Source of the DNA: an uncultured Schlesneria sp.
GTDB taxonomy: Bacteria; Planctomycetota; Planctomycetia; Planctomycetales; Planctomycetaceae
NCBI GenBank assembly: GCA_903840265.1
Contig: CAIMFH010000071.1
Location: 1-43,401 of the forward strand
Direction of reading: 5' to 3'
Length of the DNA: 43,401 nucleotides
Position 1 is the stretch's first letter; each line of letters begins with the position of its first letter. A model generated the notes under the pieces. It saw nothing but the letters and a program-made list of their open reading frames with translations, was not told the DNA's origin and searched no databases. Positions 14,613 through 24,701 of this stretch are shown in pieces. Made by a program: the position numbers and the translations under genes.

Positions 14613-16028
14613 ATGCGTTGCAACACATTCACGCCGGTTTCCAACCGTCGCGACTTCTTGAAGGTGAGCGCCGCTGGTTTCGGTAGCCTGGCCCTGGCAG
14701 GATTGGCCGCTGAAGAAATTCGCGCCGATGCGAAGGCGAACCCGCTGGGGGAAAAGCCGCCGCATTTCCAGCCGAAGGCTCGTCGAGTCATCTTTCTGTT
14801 TATGCACGGCGGCCCCTCGCAGGTGGATACGTTTGATTACAAGCCGCTGCTCGAACGAGATCACGGCAAACCGTTGCCCTTTGCAAAACCGCGTGTCTTC
14901 TCGGCACCGACCGGAAACCTGCTGAAGTCACCGTTCAAGTTCCAACAGTATGGTCAAAGCGGGACGTGGGTCAGCGAGATCTTTCCGCACATCGCCGGCC
15001 GCGTCGATGATCTGTGCATGATCAACGGCATGCACGGTTCCAACTCGCGGCATGGTGGGGCACTGCTGGAACTCCACACCGGCAGTGATACCTTTGTCCG
15101 GCCGAGCCTTGGTTCATGGATCACCTATGGGTTGGGAACTGAGAATCAGGACCTGCCTGGTTTCATCACGATGTGTCCGACGCTCTCGCATGGCGGCGTG
15201 AACGCATTTAGTTCCAGCTTCCTGCCAGCCGTCTATTCCGGAACACCACTCGGGAATGCCAGCATTCCTTCGGAGCAGGCACAGATCCCGTTCATTGCGA
15301 ATGCGGAGCAGCAATCGCGCCGAGTGCAGCGCCTGGAACTGGATCTGCTTCGCGAGATGAATACCGAACAACTTGGCGCGACGGGCCCCGACAGCACTCT
15401 GGAAAGCCGGATCGAATCGTTCGAACTGGCCTTTCGCATGCAATCAGCGGCTCCAGACTTGCAAGACATCAGCAGCGAGTCCGAGGCGACTCAAAAACTG
15501 TACGGGTTAGATCAGCCCGCCACCAAGAACTTTGGACGGCAGTGCCTGATGGCTCGCCGTTTCATCGAACGCGGAGTCCGATTTGTCCAATGCACTCACA
15601 GCTATAAGTGGGATCAGCATGGCAACCTGAAGGCCGATCACGCCAAGAACGCGATGGAAGTCGACCAGCCGATCGCTGCACTGTTGATGGATCTGAAATC
15701 GCGCGGCCTGCTGGAAGACACCTTGATCCTGTGGGGCGGTGAATTTGGGCGAACCCCCGTCGCGCAAGGTGACGACGGACGCGATCACAATCCACAGGGG
15801 TACACCATGTGGCTGGCCGGAGCGGGCGTCAAACCGGGGATTCAATACGGCAAAACCGACGACTATGGCTACTACGCGGTCGAAGACAAAGTCCATCTGC
15901 ATGACTTGCACGCCACGATGCTGCACTTGCTGGGACTCGATCACCTGAAGCTGACGTACAAGTACGCCGGCCGAGATTTCCGGTTGACCGATGTCCATGG
16001 CGAAATCGTGCATGATATTCTGGCTTAG
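14613..16028 (+). CDS. DUF1501 family protein, Tat-exported
   Basis: Sulfatase/alkaline-phosphatase-like fold family (DUF1501), exported folded. The 471-residue product opens with a Tat signal, N-R-R-D-F-L-K, followed by a hydrophobic AAGFGSLALAGLAA stretch. The core has F-M-H-G-G-P-S-Q-V-D-T-F-D near residue 65 and W-G-G-E-F-G-R-T-P late in the protein, both typical. Start 14613 is chosen because the Tat signal begins there, with AGGGG just upstream (14600-14604); the longer frame from 14544 overlaps the previous gene. It partners the DUF1549/1553 protein encoded 11 bases upstream. Confidence 0.93.
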   Translation: MRCNTFTPVSNRRDFLKVSAAGFGSLALAGLAAEEIRADAKANPLGEKPPHFQPKARRVIFLFMHGGPSQVDTFDYKPLLERDHGKPLPFAKPRVFSAPTGNLLKSPFKFQQYGQSGTWVSEIFPHIAGRVDDLCMINGMHGSNSRHGGALLELHTGSDTFVRPSLGSWITYGLGTENQDLPGFITMCPTLSHGGVNAFSSSFLPAVYSGTPLGNASIPSEQAQIPFIANAEQQSRRVQRLELDLLREMNTEQLGATGPDSTLESRIESFELAFRMQSAAPDLQDISSESEATQKLYGLDQPATKNFGRQCLMARRFIERGVRFVQCTHSYKWDQHGNLKADHAKNAMEVDQPIAALLMDLKSRGLLEDTLILWGGEFGRTPVAQGDDGRDHNPQGYTMWLAGAGVKPGIQYGKTDDYGYYAVEDKVHLHDLHATMLHLLGLDHLKLTYKYAGRDFRLTDVHGEIVHDILA

Positions 16029-16093
16029 CGCTAGTTTTTCGCAGTGCCTTAGTTAAGCCGCCGGGCCATCGCCATTATGACAATGCGGAGAGT

Positions 16094-16182
16094 GTGGCAC
16101 GCCATGAGTATGAGTCCTCGAAGGGCGTGGCTTTCACCTTCAATCATGACCACGCCCTTCGCAAAGCCTCAGAGCGTGCCAC
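16094..16182. repeat. Imperfect 89-base palindrome (dispersed-repeat type)
   Basis: Outer arms GTGGCACGC (16094-16102) and GCGTGCCAC (16174-16182) are perfect complements. An inner stem CGAAGGGCGTGG (16119-16130) pairs with CCACGCCCTTCG (16150-16161). The structure fills the gap between DUF1501 and the beta-propeller gene. It resembles non-autonomous palindromic repeats scattered in planctomycete genomes. No target-site duplication was established. Confidence 0.65.
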
Positions 16183-16302
16183 CCAAATTCGAAAAAGTGA
16201 TTGCCCTGACGTTAAGCCACTGGGCTGTCTATGCTACAACATCGAACTGACCGATCGTCGCGCGGACCTGCGCGGACTTGAGACAACGATGAAAAGGATT
16301 CG

Positions 16303-17598
16303 ATGATGCGCATGCGGAATTGTGTGGCCGGGATGGCGTTGGTGCTTGCATTGCTCGCAGCGACATCGGCGAACAGTGCGGAACGAAGTGAATCACGCCT
16401 GGATGCCGTGAAGCTGCCTGCCACCGACTGGCCTTGGTGGCGCGGCCCGAATCGCAATGGCGTCGCAGATGCCGATCAGCATCCACCGCTCACGTGGAGC
16501 GAGACCGAAAATGTGATCTGGAAGAGTCCCGTCCCAGGACGCGGCCATGGTTCACCGACGGTTGTCGGCGATCAAGTGTTCCTGGCCGCCGCCGAAGACG
16601 ATCGCGAAGTTCAATCGGTCCTGTGCTTTGACCGCAACACGGGCAAACGCCAGTGGCAGACGGACGTCCACAAGGGAGCCTTCGCCACTGGGGGCAACGG
16701 CAAAAGCTCACACGCTTCGTCCACAATTGCCTGTGATGGCCACAAGGTCTATGTCAACTTCCTGCACGCCGGGGCGATCTACACCACTGCGCTAGACCGA
16801 GACGGCAAACAAGTCTGGCAGACAAAGATCGCGGACTACGTGCTACATCAGGGCTTCGGTTCATCACCGGCGATCTATGGATCGTTGCTGCTGGTCTCGG
16901 CCGATAACAAAGGGGGAGCCGGTGCTGTCGCGGCGTTGGATCGTGAAACGGGCAAAATCGTCTGGAAAGAACCTCGACCCAAATTTCCAAACTACACCTC
17001 GCCAATCGTGTTGAACATCGACGGCCACGACCAGTTGCTTTTCACGGGCTGCGAGCTGGTCACCAGCTTCGATCCGCTGACCGGTAAGAAGTTTTGGGAG
17101 TTCGAAGGATCGACGACCGAATGCGTCACCTCGACCGTGACCGACGGCAAGCTGATCTTCACGAGCGGCGGCTATCCCGCAAATCACATCTCGGCCATTG
17201 CCGCGGATGGCTCGGGCAAAGTCGTCTGGAAGAACAATACGCGCGTCTACGTTCCGTCGATGCTGGTTCGCGACGGCTATCTTTACACCGTGCTGGATGC
17301 GGGTGTCGCCATGTGTTGGAAGAGCGACACGGGCGAGGAAATGTGGAAGGGCCGAATCCAAGGTACTTTCAGTGCGTCCCCGGTCCTGGTCGGCGACAAG
17401 ATTTTCGCGACGAGCGAAGCTGGCAAGACATACATCTTCAACGCCTCACCCAAAGCATTCGAGCTGCTCGAAACGAACCAGTTAGGTTCCGAAGTCTACG
17501 CCACACCAACAATCGTCGACAGCCGAATTTACATGCGTGTGGCCGCTCAGAACGACGGGAAGCGGGAAGAGTCGCTGTACTGCATCGGCAAGAAGTAG
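16303..17598 (+). CDS. PQQ-like beta-propeller repeat protein, exported
   Basis: The 431-residue product has an N-terminal signal peptide (about 1-28) and repeated W-x-x-x-x-G and AlaLeuAspArg-type blades, for example A-L-D-R-E-T-G-K-I-V-W-K, as in PQQ-binding-like and BamB-like beta-propellers. A W-P-W-W-R-G-P-N motif near the start is typical of the planctomycete members. Function is likely a periplasmic scaffold or redox-linked protein; no catalytic residue can be assigned. AAGGA lies at 16294-16298, so the ATG at 16306 is about as good a start as 16303. It converges on the deacetylase gene, leaving 20 bases between them. Confidence 0.9.
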   Translation: MMRMRNCVAGMALVLALLAATSANSAERSESRLDAVKLPATDWPWWRGPNRNGVADADQHPPLTWSETENVIWKSPVPGRGHGSPTVVGDQVFLAAAEDDREVQSVLCFDRNTGKRQWQTDVHKGAFATGGNGKSSHASSTIACDGHKVYVNFLHAGAIYTTALDRDGKQVWQTKIADYVLHQGFGSSPAIYGSLLLVSADNKGGAGAVAALDRETGKIVWKEPRPKFPNYTSPIVLNIDGHDQLLFTGCELVTSFDPLTGKKFWEFEGSTTECVTSTVTDGKLIFTSGGYPANHISAIAADGSGKVVWKNNTRVYVPSMLVRDGYLYTVLDAGVAMCWKSDTGEEMWKGRIQGTFSASPVLVGDKIFATSEAGKTYIFNASPKAFELLETNQLGSEVYATPTIVDSRIYMRVAAQNDGKREESLYCIGKK

Positions 17599-17618
17599 TC
17601 GAGGATCACTCGACTTGC

Positions 17619-18329
17619 TCAGAGCAGCACATCGCGGAAACTGGTCATCCGAATCGATTCGCGGCTGGCGAATGGTTCGCCGTATTTGGCGTTGATACTC
17701 CAACCCCAATAGCGGGCTCGATCTTTGATATCGTCGATGGCCGTGGGGTAGTCCTGTGACTTCCCCGTGATGAACTGGCTTTCGTAGCAGCGGATGGATT
17801 GCATCTTCTGCTCGATCGTCTCACTGATGTCGAAGACAAACGCGGGCTGCGGATGGATTCGCAAGTGAATGCTGAAATAGTACAGGATGCGCGGAGGATG
17901 ATAGGGCTCGCCAGGCATGTCGCTGCGAGACAACTTCGCCCAGAAGCGAGCGGCCTCGATCATGCTGGTCGCGGCGACGTGATCGGGATGGCTGTCTTCC
18001 CAATACGGCGCCAGGATCAACTTCGGGCGCGTCAGCCGGAAGACGGTGGCCAAGGCTCGTCGAGCTTCCAGCGTATGCTCCAGCGATCGATTCGGCAGGC
18101 CGAGGTTGTGACGCCAATCGAGTCCCAGCACCTTGGTTGCGGCGGCTGTTTCCGCAGCGCGAATTTCCGGTGAACCGTGCGGAGTCGGCTCGCCCGAGGT
18201 CAATTCGAGGACTCCGACTCGCAGATTCTGCCGTAAGCAACAAGCCAGCATTCCCCCCACACCGATTTCCGCATCGTCTGGATGAGGAGCAACTGCAAGA
18301 ACATCAAGAGGTAACGACAAAGGAGGCAC
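17619..18329 (-). CDS. PIG-L/LmbE family deacetylase, BshB1-like
   Basis: Zinc-dependent N-acetylglucosaminyl deacetylase family. Metal motif P-H-P-D-D (15-19) followed by A-E-I-G, and the second motif H-P-D-H, are both present. Length 236 and the C-terminal pattern with Y-E-S-Q-F and Y-G-E-P-F resemble BshB1, which deacetylates GlcNAc-malate in bacillithiol synthesis. That assignment is by resemblance only; no bshA or bshC is in the window. The start is GTG at 18329 without a strong Shine-Dalgarno, so the true start may differ by a few codons. It is divergent from the lipoprotein gene at 18465. Confidence 0.85.
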   Translation of the reverse strand: MPPLSLPLDVLAVAPHPDDAEIGVGGMLACCLRQNLRVGVLELTSGEPTPHGSPEIRAAETAAATKVLGLDWRHNLGLPNRSLEHTLEARRALATVFRLTRPKLILAPYWEDSHPDHVAATSMIEAARFWAKLSRSDMPGEPYHPPRILYYFSIHLRIHPQPAFVFDISETIEQKMQSIRCYESQFITGKSQDYPTAIDDIKDRARYWGWSINAKYGEPFASRESIRMTSFRDVLL

Positions 18330-18464
18330 GGCAACTCACTTGAACAAGATCCCAGAGGCCCTCTCGACAGCCCCAATGTGATGTGAGATAAGCCGCTCAA
18401 AGGGTGATCGACGCCGTCGCGAAATGCAAGGCGATCGCCGACACCTGAACTGGGAAGGATCGAC

Positions 18465-18734
18465 ATGCCGCGCTATCTGACCGTGTCCCTCTGTTTGCTC
18501 GCTCTGTCGTGTGGAGCAATGGGTTGTGCTTCGTCTGGCTTGTTCGGACGAAAGACAGTCGCCCGCGACCAGTGGGAACCAGATGTCGAAGCTTCGAACG
18601 CAGCCGACTGGCGTTCATCCCCTTCGAATCTTCGTCAGGGAAACGCCAGGAAAAGCAGCGAAGATCCGCTCGACAAGTTCATCTGGTCCGACGAAGCCCG
18701 CGACATCAACCGCAGCGTCGGCGGCGCGTTGTAA
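18465..18734 (+). CDS. Small lipoprotein
   Basis: 89 residues. The N-terminus is a lipoprotein signal (hydrophobic LTVSLCLLALSC, then G-A-M-G-C with Cys at about 21 as lipidation site). The rest is short, polar and probably disordered, with G-L-F-G-R just after the cysteine. I do not recognise a family. GGAAGGA (18453-18459) five bases before the ATG makes this a well-supported real gene despite its size. Confidence 0.8.
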   Translation: MPRYLTVSLCLLALSCGAMGCASSGLFGRKTVARDQWEPDVEASNAADWRSSPSNLRQGNARKSSEDPLDKFIWSDEARDINRSVGGAL

Positions 18735-18743
18735 ATCGCCTTT

Positions 18744-18780
18744 CGTTTAACCGCGTGGGCATCGCCCCGCGCGTCGAACG
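18744..18780. repeat. 37-base imperfect palindrome
   Basis: Arms around CGTTTAACCGCGTGGGC (18744-18760) and GCCCCGCGCG plus AACG (18764-18780) flank a loop ATC. A second small hairpin, GGCAA/TTGCC, lies at about 18812-18829. This short GC-rich form resembles dispersed palindromes I recall from other planctomycete genomes (memory, not searched). It starts ten bases after the lipoprotein stop and could also help end that transcript, though there is no T run. Confidence 0.5.
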
Positions 18781-18916
18781 TGAGTGGCGTCAACCACGGC
18801 AGCCCCACCCGGGCAATCGCAGCGTTGCCCGCTTGGACCTTCTTCGACTCACGCATGCGTTGTGAATCTTATTGATGCTGGCGTCGGCATCGCTACAACG
18901 GTAGCTTTGCCGCACC

Positions 18917-20323
18917 ATGCAAAGCGATCTGTATCATCTCGCAGTTCTGTTTGGCAGCTTAGCCCTGCTGATGACGCTGGTCGTGCGGGGCAAAAGCATC
19001 TTCGTCGTCGCGCCGCTGTGTGCCGTGCTCGCTCTCACGCTGAGCGGGACAGATCCGGTTGCGGGAATGAACGGGCCGTATATGGCCGGGTTCGCCGACT
19101 ACGTGCAGCGCTTCTATCTGATCTTTGCACTCGGCGCCGTCTTCGGAAAAGTGATGGATGAGTCGGGGGCGGCGATCTCGGTGGCGAATAATGTGGGACG
19201 CTGGCTGGGGACGCAACGAGCCTGCTTATCAGTCGTGCTGGCGTGCGCCTGTTTGACGTACGGCGGAGTTTCATTGTTCGTCGTGGGGTTCTCGGTCTAT
19301 CCACTCGCTGTGCAACTGTTTCGTTCCGCAAACCTGCCGCGCCAATTCATCCCGGCGGCGATCGCATTCGGGTCGATCACATTTACGATGACCTCGGCAG
19401 GCTCTCCCGAGATTCAGAACCTGATCCCGATCAAGTACCTGGTCGATGCCAAGGGCAATCCGCTCACCGATGCTCGTGCAGGTTGGCAGGTCAGTTTGAT
19501 CGTGGCCTTTCTCATGTTTGCAATTGGTCAGTTGTACCTCGACCGCGTCATTCGTCGTGCCGTCGCCGCAGGCGGCAAGTTTGAACCGCGTGATAGCGAT
19601 CGCCCTACGGTGACTGCAGACTCAGCGGGGAATCCTGGCTTCGTCTCTGCGGTCGCTCCACTGGTCGCGACATTGTTGGCACTGAACCTTATGCCAGCGC
19701 TGTGTCATTGGTGCGCAAAGATCATTCCCGAGCAGTCCTGGTCTACAATGAAAGCCGTTTTGGAGCACTATCCCGAAGACGGAACGCTGGCCATCTTTGT
19801 GGGTGTCATGCTGGCAGTCGTCCTGCATCGCAAACGTTTGCACAACGTCTGGGGCTGCTTTGGTGATGGTTTCATCAATGGATTATTGGCGGTCGGTTCC
19901 ACGAGTGCTGTTGTCGGCTTTGGTTCCGCCGTGAAAGGTCTGCCCGCCTTTCAGTTGGTCGTGCATTGGGTGACTCACTTGCCCGGCGACCCGTTGATCA
20001 GCGCGGCATTGGCAGTCGCAGTGATTGCTGGCATCGCGGGATCGGCCTCGGGCGGTCAAGGTATTGCGCTCCCCCTCATCAAGCCGATCTATATCGACGA
20101 GTTGGGAGTGAGCGCCCGAGCACTTCATCGAGTCATCGCGATCTCCTCCGGGTCGCTCGACTCACTCCCCGCGAATGGCTACCTGGTGATGTTAATCCGT
20201 AACATCTGCGGTGAAACGCACGCCAGATCCTACGGTCCGATCTTCGTGACGACAGTGCTTGTCCCGACTGCTGGGACAGCCATCGCGATTGCTCTGTTCA
20301 AGTTATTCCCGCAATGGGGTTAA
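18917..20323 (+). CDS. GntP family permease
   Basis: Predicted H+-coupled carboxylate/gluconate symporter of the inner membrane. The 468 residues form about 12-13 hydrophobic segments. Family features include the conserved loop Y-G-G-V-S-L-F-V-V and a G-S-A-S-G-G-Q-G-I-A-L-P motif late in the protein, as in GntP and related hydroxybutyrate or citrate permeases. The substrate cannot be told from sequence and no kinase or catabolic gene is adjacent. No clear Shine-Dalgarno close to the ATG at 18917. It converges with gltX, 32 bases apart. Confidence 0.88.
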   Translation: MQSDLYHLAVLFGSLALLMTLVVRGKSIFVVAPLCAVLALTLSGTDPVAGMNGPYMAGFADYVQRFYLIFALGAVFGKVMDESGAAISVANNVGRWLGTQRACLSVVLACACLTYGGVSLFVVGFSVYPLAVQLFRSANLPRQFIPAAIAFGSITFTMTSAGSPEIQNLIPIKYLVDAKGNPLTDARAGWQVSLIVAFLMFAIGQLYLDRVIRRAVAAGGKFEPRDSDRPTVTADSAGNPGFVSAVAPLVATLLALNLMPALCHWCAKIIPEQSWSTMKAVLEHYPEDGTLAIFVGVMLAVVLHRKRLHNVWGCFGDGFINGLLAVGSTSAVVGFGSAVKGLPAFQLVVHWVTHLPGDPLISAALAVAVIAGIAGSASGGQGIALPLIKPIYIDELGVSARALHRVIAISSGSLDSLPANGYLVMLIRNICGETHARSYGPIFVTTVLVPTAGTAIAIALFKLFPQWG

Positions 20324-20355
20324 TGTGGGCGCCACAAGGGAGTGTGCTGTCCAGA

Positions 20356-21930
20356 TCACCCGACGGTTGCCAGACGCAACGTCCGATCGATTCTGGCGAG
20401 ACATCGGTCTCGACCTAAGATGGCCAGCGCGTCGAACAGTCCGATGCCCGCGGCCCGTCCCGTCACAGCAATCCGCAAGGCATGCACGATTTGGGCGATC
20501 TTGACGCCCTGCAACTCCACAAATGCATGAACCAACACATCGAGTGCGGGGGCTTCAAAGGACGGAGCTTTTGCGAGTAGATCTCGTAATGATGTCAACA
20601 AGCCAACCGCTTCGGGAGCGTCGACGATACGTTGCTTGAATGCTTTCTCGTCATAGACCAAGTCATCATCGGCGACGAAGAACTCTTTATAGTCCAGGAT
20701 ATCGCTGAAGATTCTCAACCGATCCGCCAACCCCGTCACGACCTGCCCGACCACGCTCCGAATGGCGGCATCCGAGGTCTGCGACACAAGTCCTGCTTGC
20801 TGCAGGAACGACAGGCACCCGGCAACCTTGTCATCCAGCGGCAGTTGGTTCATCCAATGCTGCTGGTAGCTTTGGAGTTTTTCCGCATCCAATCCCGCGG
20901 GAGACTTCACGATGCGGTCCAACGTAAAGTTCTGGACGACGGTATCCAACGACATGAATTCGGTCTTGTCGTCCAATGACCAGCCCAGCCGTGAAAGTGC
21001 GTTCAAGATTCCTTCAGGAAGGTAACCAAGACGTTCGTAGTACTCGACCATGAGTGGATTGAGGATCTTCGAATCCCCCAAACCCAACTGCGGTAGCACT
21101 TCGTCTGCGCGATCGAACATCTTCTTCAACTGTGGGCTATTGCGTAGCTTGTCGATATCGCGCTTCGCCAGCTTCTTTGTCGAACCCGGTGCAGTGATGA
21201 ACGGAATGTGTGCGAACACCGGTGGAGTGTTCCCCAACGCTTCGTGTAGCAATGCCTGGACGGCGGTATTTGTCAGGTGCTCTTCGGCCCGAATCACGTG
21301 CGTGATCTGCATGTGCGCGTCATCGACCACCGTCGCAAAGTTATAGAGCACCGTGCCGTTGCTGCGCATGATGACCGGATCGACCATCAACGCGCCGTCC
21401 CACTCGACGTGACCTCGCACCGCGTCATCGATCGCCACTCGTTTGTCGCGAGGAACCAAAAACCGTACGACATACGGCCGGCCTTCGGCTTCGAATTGGG
21501 CGCGCTCGGCATCGGTCAGATCGAGCGATCGCCGAATGTTGACGAACTGTTGCTTGGCCGCTTCTGCGACCGCTCGATCGGCCGCGATCTGTTCGGGCGA
21601 ATCATAGTCCTTGAAAGCCTTCCCCTCTGCCAACAGCTTCTCGACAGCAGCTTGATACAGATGAGTCCGCTGCGATTGATAGTACGGCCCGAAGTTGCCG
21701 CCCACGTCGGGGCCTTCGTCCCAGTTCAGGCCCAGCCAGCGAAATGCGCGGAAAATCGGCGCCAGCGCTGCGTCGACATTCCGCTGCTGATCCGTGTCGT
21801 CGATCCGCAGAATGAACGTGCCATTGTTATGTCGAGCCCACAGCCAGACGAACAGGGCGGTGCGCATGCCGCCAATGTGCATGTAACCAGTAGGGCTGGG
21901 GGCGAAACGAGTTCGAACAGTCGCAGTCAT
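20356..21930 (-). CDS. gltX: Glutamyl-tRNA synthetase
   Basis: Charges tRNA-Glu (and, in non-discriminating enzymes, tRNA-Gln). The 524-residue class I synthetase has the signature [11 protein letters not shown] (11-21) and R-I-D-D-T-D (42-47). The KMSKS-equivalent loop reads K-L-A-K-R (253-257) where most GluRS have K-L-S-K-R, a serine-to-alanine change, and the following segment differs from the usual KRxG. ATG 21930 has GAGGT six bases upstream. The anticodon-binding C-terminal region is full length. Divergence of the loop may be lineage-specific. Confidence 0.93.
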   Translation of the reverse strand: MTATVRTRFAPSPTGYMHIGGMRTALFVWLWARHNNGTFILRIDDTDQQRNVDAALAPIFRAFRWLGLNWDEGPDVGGNFGPYYQSQRTHLYQAAVEKLLAEGKAFKDYDSPEQIAADRAVAEAAKQQFVNIRRSLDLTDAERAQFEAEGRPYVVRFLVPRDKRVAIDDAVRGHVEWDGALMVDPVIMRSNGTVLYNFATVVDDAHMQITHVIRAEEHLTNTAVQALLHEALGNTPPVFAHIPFITAPGSTKKLAKRDIDKLRNSPQLKKMFDRADEVLPQLGLGDSKILNPLMVEYYERLGYLPEGILNALSRLGWSLDDKTEFMSLDTVVQNFTLDRIVKSPAGLDAEKLQSYQQHWMNQLPLDDKVAGCLSFLQQAGLVSQTSDAAIRSVVGQVVTGLADRLRIFSDILDYKEFFVADDDLVYDEKAFKQRIVDAPEAVGLLTSLRDLLAKAPSFEAPALDVLVHAFVELQGVKIAQIVHALRIAVTGRAAGIGLFDALAILGRDRCLARIDRTLRLATVG

Positions 21931-22012
21931 GATCTACCTCGAGAAAGCAATTCAAACGAGGCGGGATGATAGCGATCCAACAAGACTTCCGGGAAGCAAC
22001 GACCCAATAATC

Positions 22013-24535
22013 TCAGTGGGCCAGATATCGATAAAACAGCCGCTTGACGACCTCCATCGCCACTCCATACAGCAACGTGATCAACACCACGACGCCGAGG
22101 AGCTTGATCGGCGGTGTCACAAATCCCAACGGTCCCTGCAGAGCCGTGAACGGCAGGCACAAGACGATTGCTGCAATCACGACTTCCGCCAGCAGGAACA
22201 GTTTGCCGGGCCGACTCATGAAGAACGGACGTTGCGTACGGATGACCAGCAGGATCATCAGTCCGGTCAGCGTCGATTCCATGAACCATCCGGTCTGGAA
22301 GAGGTGTTCGCTTTCACCGAACAGCCAGAGGATCGACCCGAACGTCAGGAAGTCGAACATCGAACTGGCGAATCCGAATGACATCATGAATCGCAAGATG
22401 AACTTGATATCCCATCGCCGCGGCCGCTCGAGTTGTTCGGGGTCAACGCTATCCGTGGCCAGTGCCATTGCCGGGAAATCCGCCAGCAGATTGACCAGCA
22501 AGATTTGGGCTGGAGTAAGTGGATCGAACGGCAGGAACAGTGATGCCACAGCCAGGCTGAACATGTAACCGAAGTTGCCAGCGATGGCGAAGAAGACGTA
22601 CTTGAGCGTATTCGAGAACGTACGGCGTCCCTCGTAGACGCCCTTGACCAGAACTCTCAGATCTTGCTCCAGCAGCACAATCTGAGCCGCCTCGCGAGCG
22701 ACATCGACTGCCGATGCGACCGAAATTCCCACATCGGCCGCATGCAACGCTGAGGCATCGTTGATGCCGTCACCCAGATAGCCCACCACAGCTCCCGACT
22801 GCTGCAGCGCTCGAATAATCTGCTCTTTCTGGTTCGGCTCCACTTCCGCAAAGACATTGGCTTTGCGAGCCCGCTCGCGCACCGCTTCTTCCGACAGATT
22901 GCGAAGATCGCTCCCTGTGACAATGACAGGTGACTCAATGCCAACTCGCTGGCTGATTGTCGCAGCGACGGCGCGGTTGTCACCCGTAATGATCTTCAGA
23001 TCGATGCCCAGCTTCTTCAGTTCTTGAATCGTCTCGCCGGCATCTGCCTTCGGCGGATCACTGAAGACCAGGAACCCGACAAACGTCATGTCATGTTCAT
23101 CGGCCTTCGTGATGTGCTCCGCATCAACGCGTCGAATGGCGAGCCCCAGCACCCGCAATCCGTCACCACTCATCGCGTTAAATTGTGCGTCGATCGAGGC
23201 TCGGATTGAATTCAGATCGACGAACTCACCGGACGATGTTTCCGCCTGCGTGCAGACGTCCAGAACATGCGACAACGCCCCCTTGGTCACCAATAATTTC
23301 TGGCCACCCTCCAGGACCCGAACGCTCAATCGTTTGCGGATGAAGTCGTAGGGAATTTCGTCGAGTTTTGTAACGCCACTCGTTTCAAATTTTCGGTGGT
23401 CGGTGATGGCTCGATCGATCGGATTCGTGAAGCCCGTCTGAAAACTCGCATTCAGATAGGCCAAGCGAGCCACCCAGTCGCTCGACTTGCCCGACGGATC
23501 TTGCGCGTCCTGCAGTTGGATGATCCCCTCGGTCAGCGTGCCGGTCTTATCGGAGCAGAGTACCGTCATACTCCCCAGGTTCTCGATCGACAGCAGTTGC
23601 TTCACGATGACTTTGTGCTGGGCCATCGCCTTCGCACCCGCCGCCAGGACCACACTGGTCACGGCAGGCAGCAATTGAGGCGTCATGCCAACGGCCAACG
23701 ACAGTGCCAGCAGCAGTGAACCCGCGACCGGTTCGCCTTTGATTCCGACCTTCACCGCGAACACGACCACAACGATGACCAGCACGACCTTGATCAGAAG
23801 TTGTCCGAATTGACGCAGCCCCAGTTCGAACCCCGTGACTGGTGGCTTGTGTTCCAGTCGTTCCGAAATCTTGCCAAACTCAGTATCGCGGCCCGTCCCC
23901 ACGACAACAGCGGTCGCCATCCCGCTAATGACGTGCGTGCCCAGGTACAGCGAATTCGTGCGCTGGCCCAGAGAAGTGTGCTCGGCCACTTCACCGGGAA
24001 CTTTCTCCATCGGGAAGCTTTCGCCGGTCAGCGCCGCTTCATTCAGAAACAGATCCCGCCCTGCGATCAGTCGACAGTCCCCCGGGATCATGTGGCCGGC
24101 GCTCAGTCGCAAGACGTCACCGGGAACAATCTGTTCGAGAGGAACTTCGCGATCTTGACCGTCACGGATGACAGTCGCCTTCGTCTCAATCATCCCCATC
24201 AGCTTCGCGACGGCATCGGCCGCACTCAGTTCCTGCCAGAATCCCAGTAGTCCGCTGGCCAGCAGGATGAAGATAATGATCCACGCATTGGTTTGTTCGC
24301 CCGGCATCGAGAACGACAGCGTGGCGGAACCGAGCAGCAGCAGGATGATCGGGTTCTTGAACTGATCAAGCAGCAAGCTCCAGGCGGAGTGCTTCCGCGC
24401 CTTCAACTGCCGAGTGTGAGCCAATCGGTCCGCGGCGTCCGCCTGGGTCAGCCCCTGCTCGGACGATTTCAATCGATCCAGCAACTGCGAAAGCGGCACG
24501 GACCAGAACGCCACGTCATTGTGCGTCTCGGACAT
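22013..24535 (-). CDS. mgtA: Magnesium-translocating P-type ATPase
   Basis: P3B-type ATPase importing Mg2+ at the expense of ATP, in the cytoplasmic membrane. The 840 residues include the actuator T-G-E-S, phosphorylation motif D-K-T-G-T-L-T-E, hinge G-D-G-I-N-D, and ten or so membrane helices. The fourth-helix motif is T-P-Q-L-L-P where E. coli MgtA has T-P-E-M-L-P. Start: the longest frame begins with GTG at 24541, but GAGGAG sits right against it, so the third codon (ATG 24535) with five bases spacing is preferred. Upstream on the same strand, 166 bases away, is the DUF4149-like gene. No Mg2+ leader was identified. Confidence 0.92.
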   Translation of the reverse strand: MSETHNDVAFWSVPLSQLLDRLKSSEQGLTQADAADRLAHTRQLKARKHSAWSLLLDQFKNPIILLLLGSATLSFSMPGEQTNAWIIIFILLASGLLGFWQELSAADAVAKLMGMIETKATVIRDGQDREVPLEQIVPGDVLRLSAGHMIPGDCRLIAGRDLFLNEAALTGESFPMEKVPGEVAEHTSLGQRTNSLYLGTHVISGMATAVVVGTGRDTEFGKISERLEHKPPVTGFELGLRQFGQLLIKVVLVIVVVVFAVKVGIKGEPVAGSLLLALSLAVGMTPQLLPAVTSVVLAAGAKAMAQHKVIVKQLLSIENLGSMTVLCSDKTGTLTEGIIQLQDAQDPSGKSSDWVARLAYLNASFQTGFTNPIDRAITDHRKFETSGVTKLDEIPYDFIRKRLSVRVLEGGQKLLVTKGALSHVLDVCTQAETSSGEFVDLNSIRASIDAQFNAMSGDGLRVLGLAIRRVDAEHITKADEHDMTFVGFLVFSDPPKADAGETIQELKKLGIDLKIITGDNRAVAATISQRVGIESPVIVTGSDLRNLSEEAVRERARKANVFAEVEPNQKEQIIRALQQSGAVVGYLGDGINDASALHAADVGISVASAVDVAREAAQIVLLEQDLRVLVKGVYEGRRTFSNTLKYVFFAIAGNFGYMFSLAVASLFLPFDPLTPAQILLVNLLADFPAMALATDSVDPEQLERPRRWDIKFILRFMMSFGFASSMFDFLTFGSILWLFGESEHLFQTGWFMESTLTGLMILLVIRTQRPFFMSRPGKLFLLAEVVIAAIVLCLPFTALQGPLGFVTPPIKLLGVVVLITLLYGVAMEVVKRLFYRYLAH

Positions 24536-24701
24536 CATCACTCCTCGTTACCCATCGATACGACCTCGGCGAACGTATCGGCGGATGGTAACGATAGAGC
24601 CCCATTTTGCAATTCGTACGGTGTCGATTGCAGCAGCTTCTACGGAAATGCGTGCGGAGACGAACCGAGTCGTTTCCCGTCCGCTGGCTGTGTTCGCGAT
24701 G

